64,000 nt of DNA from Atriophallophorus winterbourni (Eukaryota > Platyhelminthes > Trematoda > Plagiorchiida > Microphallidae), in contig JACCGJ010000307.1 in assembly GCA_013407085.1 (NCBI GenBank), positions 1 through 64,000 on the forward strand. Direction: 5' to 3'. The position numbers and the translations under genes were made by a program. A model generated the notes under the pieces. That model ran no database searches. It was not told the origin of the DNA and saw only the letters and a list, made by a program, of their open reading frames with translations. Below, in pieces: positions 23,265 through 33,120 of the stretch (position 1 is its first letter; every line of letters begins with the position of its first letter).

Positions 23265-24207
23265 TCGACCGAATGAGGCCAACAACAATTTCGATAAATA
23301 CTTATGTCGTCCCCAATTGTCAATCTGACACGTTTCATGCATTCATTCTTGAACTAATCATAATACGTACTCCTTTTCAAAATTCGTTGCTTCTACTTGA
23401 TGGTGACCTCAATAATTTCAATTTATCTATGTTTCCTCTCTTGTCTCTTAAGATTTTTGTTCATTTCTCAACACGTTCTAACGCTTGCTTGAATTTCGCT
23501 TACACCAATGCACCAGAGTATTACGAATACACTTCTTGGCACCAAAGACAGTCGTCACTCATGGCGTGCGCTCGAGCAAATTTGCGGAAAAGACAATGAG
23601 AAATCTACCTGTTGAGAGCAGTATCTACTCTTTCGCAACTAGAGGATGACGTCTTATACACAGTGCCTCCAAAGTGAGCTATTACAATAACGAATGTATT
23701 GTATGGTGCTCAAGTGTAACGTTGTTTACAACGGCTGCAACGCTCAGTGAACCTAATCTCACCTGATGACAGAAACCGCGTGTGTAAGTGCTGGGGATGG
23801 GAGCATCACAACGTCAGGAACTCTGGACCAGTAATCACTCCATGTTTCGGTGTTTAAACATCACGATTCGTTACACGAAACTCATTTAGCGGTGGCTCCA
23901 AACTTTATTGAAACCTGGATGTTTTCTCAATCAAGAGGACTCTTTGCAAATCAGCATGTGGAGAGCAAGCTAACACTAAGTGCTGCATTCAAAATGGCTA
24001 ACCAGTACTTGACTAATCGTCCAGCTCCTCGGAGCGTTAAACACCGAATGAGCCTGAATGGTTGGTGTGTGATTGACCTTGAAACATTCCAAAGAGGAGG
24101 CGATAACTTATCAACCGTTCCGGAGGTCAGTTGTTGAGAAAAAACAATGTATCGGAGTGAACAACACGAAAAATAATGAAATATTGACACGAGTAGGGAC
24201 GACGTAC
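23265..24207. other. Intron or 3' flank of the CCDC61 homologue, no exon found
   Basis: No frame with the expected CCDC61 C-terminal motif. A short fragment near 23630-23665 is an inverted piece of the LINE 3' end seen at 22990, and 23755-23810 has weak R2 similarity. Confidence 0.4.
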
Positions 24208-24621
24208 CTGTCATTCATTTCAGCATCAGAGTCTAGCAAGGCAGCACAACGATTGCTTGTGGATGTTGAAGTCATCTTGGCACCATTTAGTGTAGCGATT
24301 CCATTCGTTACATTCCGTCTGCTTGGAGTTTTTCTAGGCCGAACTCGTAGCGACTCTTCATCCGAGCTGTAACCATGGTGATGCAACGTACGTGGCACTC
24401 GGGCGCTCCTGAATGCTCCGATCGGGTGGCGACGATGCTCACGTTCGGAAGCGATGGATTCCAAGGATGAATGGAGAAGATTGCGCGAAGAATCTAGGGT
24501 GAGCCGATACGGTGAACGAGCAGTTTGCGAGAGGAATCGACTCGCTTGGATTGGGGAACGCTCCAAGCTGCTTGAGGATTTGTTTTGATTGAGAGAAAGC
24601 TGGCGACGACGTTCCTCGAGA
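24208..24621 (-). CDS. CCDC61: CCDC61 exon 8 (Ser-rich C-terminal region)
   Basis: Acceptor TCTGTCACAG, donor ACAG/GTACGT. 414 nt. It starts 'LEERRRQLSLNQNKSSSSL', continuing the basic helix of exon 7, then a Ser/Arg-rich low-complexity region ending 'LLDSDAEMND'. Phase 2 at the donor means at least one more coding exon. Confidence 0.82.
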
Positions 24622-27600
24622 CTGTGACAGAAGCATTTTGAATTAGAGCTACTTGGTGTATGTGTGACAAGCTGATATACCTTCGTGTTTGACGTGAATG
24701 GTTGAAATGAATACATTAGAAAGTTAAACAAAAATAAAACAGCTGGGAATAGTCAGTGGTTAAGAGCGAGGATCGATGCTCGAACCATAAGAGTAATATT
24801 AAAGGATATGAGAGCAGCTGCCATATTGTCCTGTTTGAAGTTTCGTGTCTGCGGCAACCGTAAGTTGACTGTGAAGACAAAGATGATGGTATAAAGCGCG
24901 TGTGTATTAAATGCTTTCCATTTGAGAAGCATCCACCGTAACTTGAACATATCATGGATGGACAGAATGACTAATGCTGAAGTTCTGTCAAAAGCTGGTT
25001 CTCATCAAAAGCACCCTATTACGACAGCGCCGCCTACGCTGGCCCGATCACGTCTGTAGAATGGAAAATGTTCGTATTCTAAAAGATCTACTCTACGGTG
25101 AGTAGAAATCAGGAAGTACAAGCACATTTAACATTGACCCTATGGATTGGGAAGAACTCGCTTTTGACCGCTCACTTTAGAGGCACTGTGTAAAAAGCGT
25201 CGTCTGACAGCGTGCGACTGCCGCTGTCTATCGCTGTGAGCTCCATGGGAGAGAATGTTCCTCCCGCTGAAACGAATTGTTTCGTCATTCGGAACGATGT
25301 GGAGTATGAAACAATCACGCGTTACTGATGTACATCCATGGTCGACATTGACCGAAAAAAACGTTGCAAAGACCGCGTGGACTCATTAACTATACGTTGT
25401 TCGGTGTTATTATTATTACACAAGTCTTTACAGACGATGTGCCAACAAGTATACCATGAAGAAGGTACATGATGAAAGAAAGAAAAAAGGTGGATTTTTT
25501 GTCTGTTTGTTTACACATGCCGTTTTTGATCTTTTTTTGTCTTTTTTGGAATAAGGAAGGGGGAGGGTCATTGATAAACGGGAACACAAGAACGGCAGGA
25601 TTCTCGCCACTGGTTCATTTCTTTTGCCATCACACTAAGTGTTATCAGCCACATATCTTCATGGTCCGTCGGACCCCACCCGGGTAAGCGCGATGTTCCC
25701 ACGATGGCTAGTGGGGCTGTTAGACGCTTGAGGGTCTTCCGCCAGGTATTCCTTTGTCCGCCACGGCGACGTTTCAAATCAGGTCAAGCGAAAGCAAAAA
25801 GAGCTAGGCGAGGAAGGCGTCGCTCATCCATACGGAGAACGTGCCCCAGCCATCTCAGCTGGCACATGGATATATGATCGGAGAGTGGCACAGAGCGATC
25901 GCCGAGGACTGCCTTCCTGACGTCATCATTTTTGACTGTCTGTTGCCAGCTTAAACGAGCTATACTCCGCAGGCAGCGATGATCAAACGTCGATAATCGT
26001 TGACTATCGGCTTGTCGCAGCGTCCACGTCTCGCAGCCATACAGTAGAACTGCTCGTACGATGGCCTGGTACACTCTGCCCTTCAAGCGTAATCCAACAT
26101 CGCGTCGGCGCCACAGATGCCGTAGCCCAGCGAAAGCATGGCGTGCTCTTGCAATCCGTGCTGTGATTTCAGCTTCGATATCGCCCCCAGTGGTGATGCA
26201 GCTCCCTAGGTAGGTGAATCTGTCAGTCACTTCCAGTTTATGGTCTTCGATCGTCAAATCAAGTGTTGGGTCTGTCCAATCCTGTAGGAACACTTTGCAT
26301 TTTGACGGAGAGAAATGTAATTCATACAGCGACAACTGATCAACGAGTAGATCCAAAGCGCTTTGTATGGCGCAAGCATCCTCTCCGAGGAGAGCAATGT
26401 CGTCAGCATAATCCAGATCCATAACTCGTCGACCGGGGAGCAGGTCGATCCCACAATTCGGTAGCTGGGCTGTTGCTGCCTGCATGACATCGTCAATCGC
26501 AAAGTTAAATAGGAATGGGGAGATCGGACATCCTTGACGAACCCCGCTGGAAATGGTAAACTGCTTGGATAAATCACCATAGGCTTTGACTCTGCCGGTG
26601 GGGTGGCAGTACAGCTTCTTGAGCAGGATTACGTACTTCGGTGGGACACCATGGCGAATGAGACAGTCCCAGAGAGCGGTTCTGTCAATGGAATCAAAGG
26701 CTGCTCGTATGTCAAGAAAGACGATAATTGTTGGACGTGCGTATTGGTAACGTTGCTCCAAAATTTGGTGTGAGATTCCCTGGTACTCAGAAGGGGCTAT
26801 TGTCAATGGAAGTCAACAAAATACATAAACACCAGTTAAAAGACTCATTGTGTTGTGCCTCCCGAGGGAAATCTTTAGAAACAGGCGAAAGATTTATTCG
26901 TAAATGAGAAGACACCAGAGTGCCATATTCAGCGAACGAGTAGTCTGACCACGGTGCAAAAGATTGTATAATTCACGTTGTCCCACCCGATAAATGTCGA
27001 CAAAAACGATATCTTGATCAATAACACCGAATCCGACATGGAGATCCGGTGTCCGGTCACTTAATCGCCAGACACTTCATCTCCAGTCACTTAAACCCAA
27101 GGGAAGGCATCTAGGATAAGAAGATATTTAAATGTGCGCAATGACTCTCGAATATGCTGCAAGTAGCAAAGGCTGAAGGACATTAATTTACATGGGAAAC
27201 GAGTTTTGGTTCGAGGAACAATCAAATAATGGCAATATTAATTGGAGATGTAGTAAGTTTGTCACGAACACAAGTGTAGAGCGAGATTAGTTACATCTAA
27301 CGATGATATCGTACGTAATTTCGCACTTCACAATCACGAGTGCAACAAAGTTTTGGCGAAGAATGCGGTGGCTAAATTAAGGAAAAATGTTAGAAATTAA
27401 TGCAACCCCCTCTGCCTTACGGATTTCGGTCACATTCGGTCTTGCATTACCTCTCGCGGACACTCAACAGACATCAAAACAGTATCAGAAGGAAAGACCC
27501 AACATGCACTCTCCCGTCCCTCCCAAGTGACGCCATGTTTGATGTTCCAAATATATACATAGATTTCTTGCTGTATGATTCTAAAGACCATAGTGACGAT

Positions 27601-30600
27601 GCAAGATTTTTTATCTTCGGTGACCGAAGCCTGGTTGGTGCACTGTCTCTTAGCAAGATATGCGCCAGGACATCTCGAGCAATTCAGCGATACTCAACCA
27701 CGGAAAGATTGACGTTCTTAAAATCAATTGCATATCTCTCATGGTAAATAAATTCATTCGAACGTATTCTGCATTCTTCAGAAGTTATCAAACTGGGGAT
27801 TAAGTGTCAGTAAATCGGAGATCCACTAGACGAAACAGAAACGGCGAATTTACAACCATCGCCCAACTTGATGGACAAATCAATCAGTCACCGGATCTGG
27901 GGAGGAGAACTCTACAGGCGACCTTGGAGCGGTCATCTAGCAAGAGACCAGAAGAAACTCGTCGAAACATGACTTAAAAGGTATGAGAAAACTGGATTGG
28001 ATGCTAAAAAACCCACGTTGTCAAAAAAGAATTACAAGAACCTTAGAAGGCTACGAAATGTATGCAGACATACTGGGCTGAGGCTAAAGAAGCCTTGCAC
28101 TGAAGATCTTCGGTGTGCAATACATGGATGAAAGAGCAGACTACCTGGATAAGGGGTTCCAGTTTGAGGCAAACCTGGATGCAGTTGACCGATTAATGTT
28201 TTTGCTGACCTATATCGGAAACATCCCGTTTGAGCACCCGGGAATCTTACAGATGGAAAATGATCTGATACCGAACAACATACGGACTCCAAATGAATGT
28301 CATCTGAACGGTGTAGGATGAGTGCGATGTAAAAGCGTACAAATACGGATATTATTACTTCCAAAGCACAACCAACAGTCTCAATCGGGAGCCGTGAAAC
28401 ACAGTACCTTCTCATTGCGCGCAATACCGAGCCCACCATTTTCGAAACCGGTTCTTTCTTCTAACACCACTTGTACGCATTTGTAAAATGCACGAAATTC
28501 GGTAGAAAACCCAACGAAACTCACCGGCGGAAAGCGAGCTGCTCACGTTGCTGTTGGCGCTGACGTACATAGGCCGTGGGGTTGAAACGACCATTGGTCC
28601 CGATGCCTGTGGTGGGAAGAGAAGAGCGGTGTGCTGGAAAGTGATTGATTGGGAAAACACGGAGGTTAGTTTCGTTTGCGGTAAGGTCAGCAAGAAGTAA
28701 AAGCAACCGTTGCAGTATTTACAAGATGACATGCTAAGCAACGTTTCGCTGTAATGGAGATCTTGTAGCACAAGAGGCGGCATACCACTACGGCGGATCT
28801 CAGGTGATTGCTACTTCGGTTGTTTGAGGTACGTTGTCAAAGTCCAGCTCTATCTCACCATCAACATGGACAGGATTACATAGATGAATGAATGCACGAA
28901 TGAAAGCACAATCCTGATCCAGGCAAAGTGCCACACGGTCAGAGACTGCACGTGGGCTAAGATACTGTCAGGTTGCCCAGGCCTAGACAGATATGAGGAA
29001 GAAAAAAGAACCGGTGACCACCGTCCAAATCGTGATGAATGTTGTACCATAGCTTGCTACTTCCCACGCTGGAGTGCAAGTTGAGACAAATAGCTGTGGA
29101 ACACCACACCGAAATGCAACCTGTAAATAGATTTTCTGTTCATTGCGAACACCAGAACGATAGCAAGCGTACCTTCGTCTTTAATCACGGCTTACCAAAG
29201 ATAGTATGGGACAAATTCTTAAACTTTTGTATCCAAATAAAGTAAAATTTTAATCAGAAGGACCAGGTCTGAACAAGGCCCCTGTTCGGCTCACACACAT
29301 CTCAACCACACCAACTCACCAAACGCGACCCTATCCGCAGACGCCGCACGTGCCCCAAAGGCATACGGAGACGCGTAGGGACGGCGGCCATTCCAGTAAG
29401 GTGACCGGTTCACGAAAGCTAGTCCCGGAGAACGATACAACGTCGGACTGGCGCTAGACGCTCTGACCGGACCAGTCCCCAATCGGGTGGTGTCACGGCG
29501 ACTGGGGCGAGAGCGTTCATTCGAGCGGACACTGGATGATCTTGACCAAAGTGGACTAGGTTTCACGGACAGTTGTCTGTAATGACAATGAAACATGGGG
29601 AAAGTTGGCTGCATTTGGAGAGTGGGTAAGCGATAGAAATGCAGAAAAACGACTAACCATTGACGGGAACCAATTAATAAACAAAATTGGGCAGCTGATT
29701 GCCTCAAGTCGGAAAGACATACGAGAACTCAAGAAACCATCTACCAAGGGGGGTTGAACACTTTGAACCAGGAAAGCCATCCGTTTTGAAAACACAAATC
29801 AGCATTCTAGGGTACGCTATCAATCAACAAGCCAGTCTGCCGCACATGTTATCGCGAACGCCACATACAATGACCGTACTGCATTTTCATTGTAAAATTA
29901 ACAACGGAACCAATTCGAAAGCGTCAAGCGAAATTCCATTGAGCGCACGATCATAACACCAGGCATTTCAAAGTGAAACGTTTGCGCAATTAAAGCTAGC
30001 TTCCCAGACAACAAATGTAATAAGGTGCTGTATGTATTGAGGAACTGTTGAGCTGACGTTTGACAGCAATTACATCCCAAACGATGACCAATATGGATAC
30101 CTCAGAAGCATCACTACGACGCTTCTCTTCTTGAACTCATCCGCAGATAATCGAAAGAAAGATATGAAGTCATCGTTGATAGCATAAATATGAAGAATAG
30201 GATTCTGGCGTGGAAAAAATGGTGAGCTAAGTCAAGGAGCGAAAAGGATGAAAAACTTTGTTGATGGTCTACGTCCACTAGATGGTAAAGACTCCGAAAT
30301 GATTAGCGTGAATCATGTTAATGTAGAAGTTCAATCACTGGCGATGCTGAAATTTCATGAAAGAACACTGAATATAAAAAACAAATATTATGTAGTATGA
30401 ATGTATTAACTCACAAACCAGATTCAGGCAAAGTGTGGCTCAGTTAGAGACTGCATATGGATTGAGATAGTGTCAGGTTCTGTAGACCTTGACAGATACA
30501 GTAAAGATAAAATGGCAGTGAGACTCCAGTGTGTTTTCGCATGCACGGTGCTATCTGCATAGCACAGAAGCACTGCGCACAATCTCACACATGCGCACGA

Positions 30601-33120
30601 ATGATAAACAACGATACAACCGCGAATACGGCAACCAACACGTTTCATAACTCGAAACGGCAACATACTTTCGTTTCAACTCGTTCATCTCATTGGTCAC
30701 CTTCTCCAAGTTTCGTATGAGAACTTTTTGTCTCGCCGTGGATGCATCCAACTCTGTGCGCAAACGACCGATTTTTTGACGATACTCAGCTGTCTGTCTT
30801 GCGGATTTCGATTTCTCCTCAAACAATTCATTCTCCAAATTATGCACGAGACACCTGATGCTGGGGTCATCGAATTGTTTTACATCTCCACCGATCATGG
30901 TGGAATATTTTCCACGCAGCGAGTTCAATTCGTTGTGCAGGCGTCTGTTCTCTGATTGTAGTTCAGCGATCCTGACAGTTGGGTGTTTGGAATGAATTAA
31001 GAATTAACCATAAGCTGTGTCGAGAAACCGATAAGCTAATTTGACAAACAACAAAAACGCAAATGAAGCTGAGGTGGATTGGGTAATGCATTTGTGTCAG
31101 CTAGAATAGATGTCATATTGTAGGTATTTTTTATTGATGCCACAGTGAAAACTTTCTATATTAAGTGATAGTACGGCTCGTTTATTTTTTCCTTGGGCTA
31201 CGGAAATTAGTCTGGCGCTTACCTCAGGTTTGATAAACCTGAAGCCGTAACGTAAACGTGGGTTCTCCTACTGACCAATGAGCTAGACAGCCATTATGAA
31301 TGCGGGATAGCACAGTAATCTATTCGAAGTATTATTCAAATAATCCAATTAGATGTGACTTAGAATAGAATCAATATCATAATATAGAAATGAGCAGCAT
31401 TCGAAGTGGATAATAAAGCACAGTCAGACTAGGCTTCAGATAAACAGACTAAAGTACGCTTGCTTAAACCTTAACTGCCTGAATTATTTTACAAGCGTCA
31501 CCTTACTTCCGAAGTTTGTTAACAACTGGCGTGCCGCATGACTCAGCCATCTTAAACGCGCATTAAACGAGAGCATAACATGTGCCGAATCCGATACTCC
31601 CGGCATACGGAAGTGATCTGTCTAATTTATCCTATCATAAACCTTTAAATTTTGTGTACCGAATTTGACCCATTCGACCGTTAAGGGTTAAGGAGTGGCA
31701 AGTACCGAGAAACCGGTCCTTCTGCATTTGACAGGTTTTGGAATCTCCACATAATGCTTTACATATTTACATGCATTTCTATTACAAAACACAAGCCGAC
31801 CGGGTTTCGTGCTGTCTGTAATCACCAGTTTGGGAGAAATGGTGCGCAAAGTCTGAACTTCGAAACGACTGTTGTTTAAAGGAGATGGGTTTACCCCATC
31901 TACATATGTGTGGGCTCGTGATTGAACAGTCAGGGTGTATCAAAAGTATCCAACAGTAGCTTACAAGTTCTAAACTTGTTTACGTCACAAACCCATTATA
32001 AAAAGAGAGATAAGCCATAGGAAAACCCAACAGATATAATGTATGAAATCACAAGCCTGATCTAGGCAAAGTGCCGCACAGTGAAGGATTGCATGTGGGC
32101 TAAGATACTGCCAGGTTGACAAGGCCTAGACAGATAAGGAAAATAGCAATGACAGTGAGAATCCAGCGTGTATGTATGTATGAAAGCACAAGCCTGATCC
32201 AGGCAGAGTGCCGCATAGTCAGAGACTCCAGTGAGTACTCGCATGCAACTCATTACCGGTGGCAAATCAATTTACCACGGCGTTGGCTGCATAGCACGGA
32301 AGTGCTGCACGATTACACATCCGTGCATATAAGGGAACCAAGAACTCAGATACAAGTCCGAAGCAAACATGTAACAGGTACTACTCATTATGCAAATCCG
32401 TATTGGGATGATCTACGAACTTTTAACTCACCTTGATACGAAGATTGACTCTTTGTTCTCGCAAGATGCATTCTGAGTACCAGTGAGTCAGAAAAAATGG
32501 ATTACCTGAGAATCAAGAAAAGGCTTACAGTAAAGACTACTTCTCAATTCGCGAATTGTGGCTCGCAACCGCTCATAGCTGACCATACCATTGTAGAGCA
32601 GGGGTATGGGAAAGTGAACTTTATCGAAATCGGTGATGTACGTGAGAATCATGTAGCGTCTTTTCTTCGCGTCAAAGTTTTGCGATGCTCCAAAGCCTTC
32701 GACGAGCCTGTTTTTGCGCAATGATTCCAAATCTTCCGTGGAAAGAACATCTAATCTCAAAGAAGCAGAATTCTATACCGAGATAGAAGGAGGGAATCAC
32801 TCAGATCAAGGAAAGTATTAATACTTACCTGCTTGAGGGAGGTATAAAGCATTGATGTGAAAGTATGAAAGCGCTTGAAGCTACCAGTTTTCCTGGTAAG
32901 ATCCTCAATATCTAGTGAATGTTTAAAGCATGCTACCATGATTACATTTTCGGGACAATTTTGCAACCCATTCTTCACTGGAATCGATTTGGTATAATTC
33001 CAAATTTAGACAGTTTTTGTTTTCCAGAAAAAGTGAAATTTCATAGTCAATGCCTCGGAATTTTCTGGTTGTATTCAGGTACGGAAGATGAGGGGAATCT
33101 TCACGGGTAGCTGGTACCAT
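24208..33120 (-). CDS. CCDC61: CCDC61 (VFL3) homologue, eight coding exons, terminal exon unresolved
   Basis: CCDC61/VFL3 proteins are SAS-6/XRCC4-fold coiled-coil proteins that help build and orient centrioles and basal bodies. Eight minus-strand exons join with GT/AG at every junction and consistent phase: 33120-32946, 32911-32829, 32772-32506, 32472-32432, 30971-30669, 29576-29320, 28606-28525, 24621-24208 (1622 nt, 540 codons plus two bases). Family landmarks in order: 'KFRGIDYEISLFLE' and 'YIEDLTRKTGSFKRF' (globular head), 'LDVLSTEDLESLR', 'RYMILTYITDFDKVHFPIPL', 'LENELFEEKSK' with the coiled coil, a Ser/Arg-rich tail and 'GRFNPTAYV'. Human CCDC61 has about 512 residues and ends in an 'IDARL.ALQ' segment, which I could not place here, so a last exon is missing. 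The start is the first ATG in frame with the head. Introns 1-3 are 34, 56 and 33 nt; introns 4-7 are 1460, 1092, 713 and 3902 nt and carry transposon copies. Identity is strong; exact ends are inferred. Confidence 0.9.
24970..25330 (+). mobile_element. LINE 3'-end fragment inside CCDC61 intron 7 (antisense to the gene)
   Basis: Translation gives 'LLRQRRLRWPDHVCRMENVR' and 'DLLYGE', then a decayed stretch followed by the block shared with 22990 and 17560 ('gaccgctcactttagaggca'). These are the C-terminal motifs of a LINE polyprotein. 5' truncated and full of breaks. Confidence 0.7.
25400..26806 (-). mobile_element. RTE-like LINE, 5' truncated, in CCDC61 intron 7 (sense to the gene)
   Basis: A 340-codon open frame (26806-25784) covers most of a reverse transcriptase: motif A 'FLDIRAAFDSIDR', motif B 'SSGVRQGCPISPFLFNFAID', motif C 'MDLDYADDIALL', the thumb block 'VLLYGCETWTLRQADSQRL' and 'QLRWLGHVLRMDERRLPRL'. 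A single TGA at 25784-25786 replaces an expected Trp; the same frame then continues to about 25568 with 'KRRRGGQRNTWRKTLKRL' and 'LPGWGP'. The 3' end is AT-rich with a run of ATA repeats near 25405. The N-terminal fingers and the endonuclease are absent. The frame is otherwise open, so this is a fairly young copy. RTE clade is inferred from motif style. Confidence 0.85.
25784..26806 (-). pseudogene. RTE-like reverse transcriptase, truncated at both ends
   Basis: The longest single frame of the element above. It retains the two catalytic Asp of 'YADD' and the motif A Asp. It lacks the endonuclease and first RT motifs at the N-terminus and the last 70 or so residues because of the TGA stop. It would not give a functional element by itself. 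Confidence 0.85.
26810..27399. other. CCDC61 intron 7 sequence, no feature identified
   Basis: No coding signal. Blocks around 'tccggtcacttaatcgccag' (near 27055) and 'gtcacttaaaccc' recall the edge of R3, so part of this may belong to that repeat. Confidence 0.4.
27400..27800 (+). repeat. Dispersed repeat R3, copy 2
   Basis: Inverted relative to copy 1 at 21600-22000. Shares the block around 'gtatcagaaggaaagaccca' and the block translating to 'KICARTSRAIQRYSTTERL'. It lies in intron 7 of CCDC61. The non-shared interior has no recognised domain. Confidence 0.65.
28525..28606 (-). CDS. CCDC61: CCDC61 exon 7
   Basis: 82 nt between CCACCACAG and CCG/GTGAGT. Reads 'GRFNPTAYVRQRQQQREQLA', aligning with the conserved 'RFDPTAFVKAKE' motif of human CCDC61, so this short exon is well supported despite its size. 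Confidence 0.88.
28875..29015 (-). repeat. SINE-like repeat S1 in CCDC61 intron 6
   Basis: 3' two-thirds of S1 in reverse complement: 'cctgatccaggcaaagtgcc', 'gggctaagatactgtcaggt', 'cccaggcctagacagatatg'. The repeat is in the same orientation as the host gene. Confidence 0.8.
29320..29576 (-). CDS. CCDC61: CCDC61 exon 6 (Ser/Arg-rich)
   Basis: Acceptor CATTACAG, donor TTTG/GTGAGT. Encodes a basic, Ser- and Pro-rich linker ('SRSSSVRSNERSRPSRRD', 'RSPGLAFVNRSPYW'), like the low-complexity region after the coiled coil in vertebrate CCDC61. Phase fits exons 5 and 7. Confidence 0.82.
30415..30590 (-). repeat. SINE-like repeat S1 in CCDC61 intron 5
   Basis: More diverged S1 copy: 'ccagattcaggcaaagtg', 'gagatagtgtcaggttctg', then 'gagactccagtgtg' and 'gcatagcacagaagcactgc' from the head part. 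Its head lies about 80 bases 3' of the exon 5 donor on the minus strand. Confidence 0.65.
30669..30971 (-). CDS. CCDC61: CCDC61 exon 5 (coiled coil)
   Basis: About 100 codons of heptad-rich sequence ('IAELQSENRRLHNELNSL', 'LENELFEEKSKSARQTAEYR', 'LEKVTNEMNELKRK'). Acceptor CTGTCAG, donor AAA/GTATGT, ending in phase 2. Matches the parallel coiled-coil rod of the family. Confidence 0.9.
31212..31292 (-). repeat. tRNA-like sequence in CCDC61 intron 4
   Basis: On the minus strand 'tagctcattggtcag' resembles an A box. 'caggtttatcaaacctg' forms a perfect 5-bp T stem around the 7-nt loop TTATCAA, and 'cgtttacgttacg' can form a short anticodon-like stem with ACG in the loop. The D arm and acceptor stem do not pair well, so I call a tRNA-derived relic or SINE head, not a tRNA gene. 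Confidence 0.45.
32046..32340 (-). repeat. SINE-like repeat S1, composite of two overlapping copies, in CCDC61 intron 4
   Basis: Two S1 tails in the same orientation: one at 32046-32155 ('cctgatctaggcaaagtgcc') and another at 32181-32225 ('cctgatccaggcagagtgcc'), the second preceded on the plus strand by a (TATG)n run. An S1 head ('gcacgattacacatccgtgc') follows near 32310-32330. One copy appears to have inserted next to or into another. Confidence 0.75.
32432..32472 (-). CDS. CCDC61: CCDC61 exon 4 (41 nt)
   Basis: A 41-nt exon between a 33-nt intron and a GTGAGT donor. It reads 'NASCENKESIFVS' plus two bases and supplies the spacer found in human CCDC61 between the 'SLKEEL' and 'HLREQ' coiled-coil segments. 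Without it the reading frame does not join exon 5. Confidence 0.8.
32506..32772 (-). CDS. CCDC61: CCDC61 exon 3 (residues 87-175)
   Basis: 89 codons, phase 0 at both ends. Acceptor TATAG and donor CAG/GTAATC. Contains 'LDVLSTEDLESLRK', 'KRRYMILTYITDFDKVHFPI' and 'ATIRELRSSL', which align with the end of the head domain and the start of the coiled coil. The preceding intron is 56 nt. Confidence 0.92.
32829..32911 (-). CDS. CCDC61: CCDC61 exon 2 (residues 59-86)
   Basis: Completes the split Tyr codon and reads 'IEDLTRKTGSFKRFHTF', one of the most conserved parts of the family. It ends in phase 0 at CAG/GTAAGT. The intron before it is 34 nt (32912-32945). Confidence 0.92.
32946..33120 (-). CDS. 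CCDC61: CCDC61 exon 1 (residues 1-58)
   Basis: Starts at ATG 33118-33120 and contains the head-domain block 'FRGIDYEISLFLENK' and 'SSEEWVAKLSRK'. It ends with one base of a split Tyr codon at a GTAATC donor. About 18 residues before the conserved block are not recognisable, so a more downstream start cannot be excluded, but no other in-frame ATG lies between. Confidence 0.85.

Noticed and set aside
31212..31292. A functional tRNA-Arg(ACG) gene
   Set aside because: The T arm is perfect but the acceptor and D stems do not pair, so only a tRNA-derived relic can be supported.
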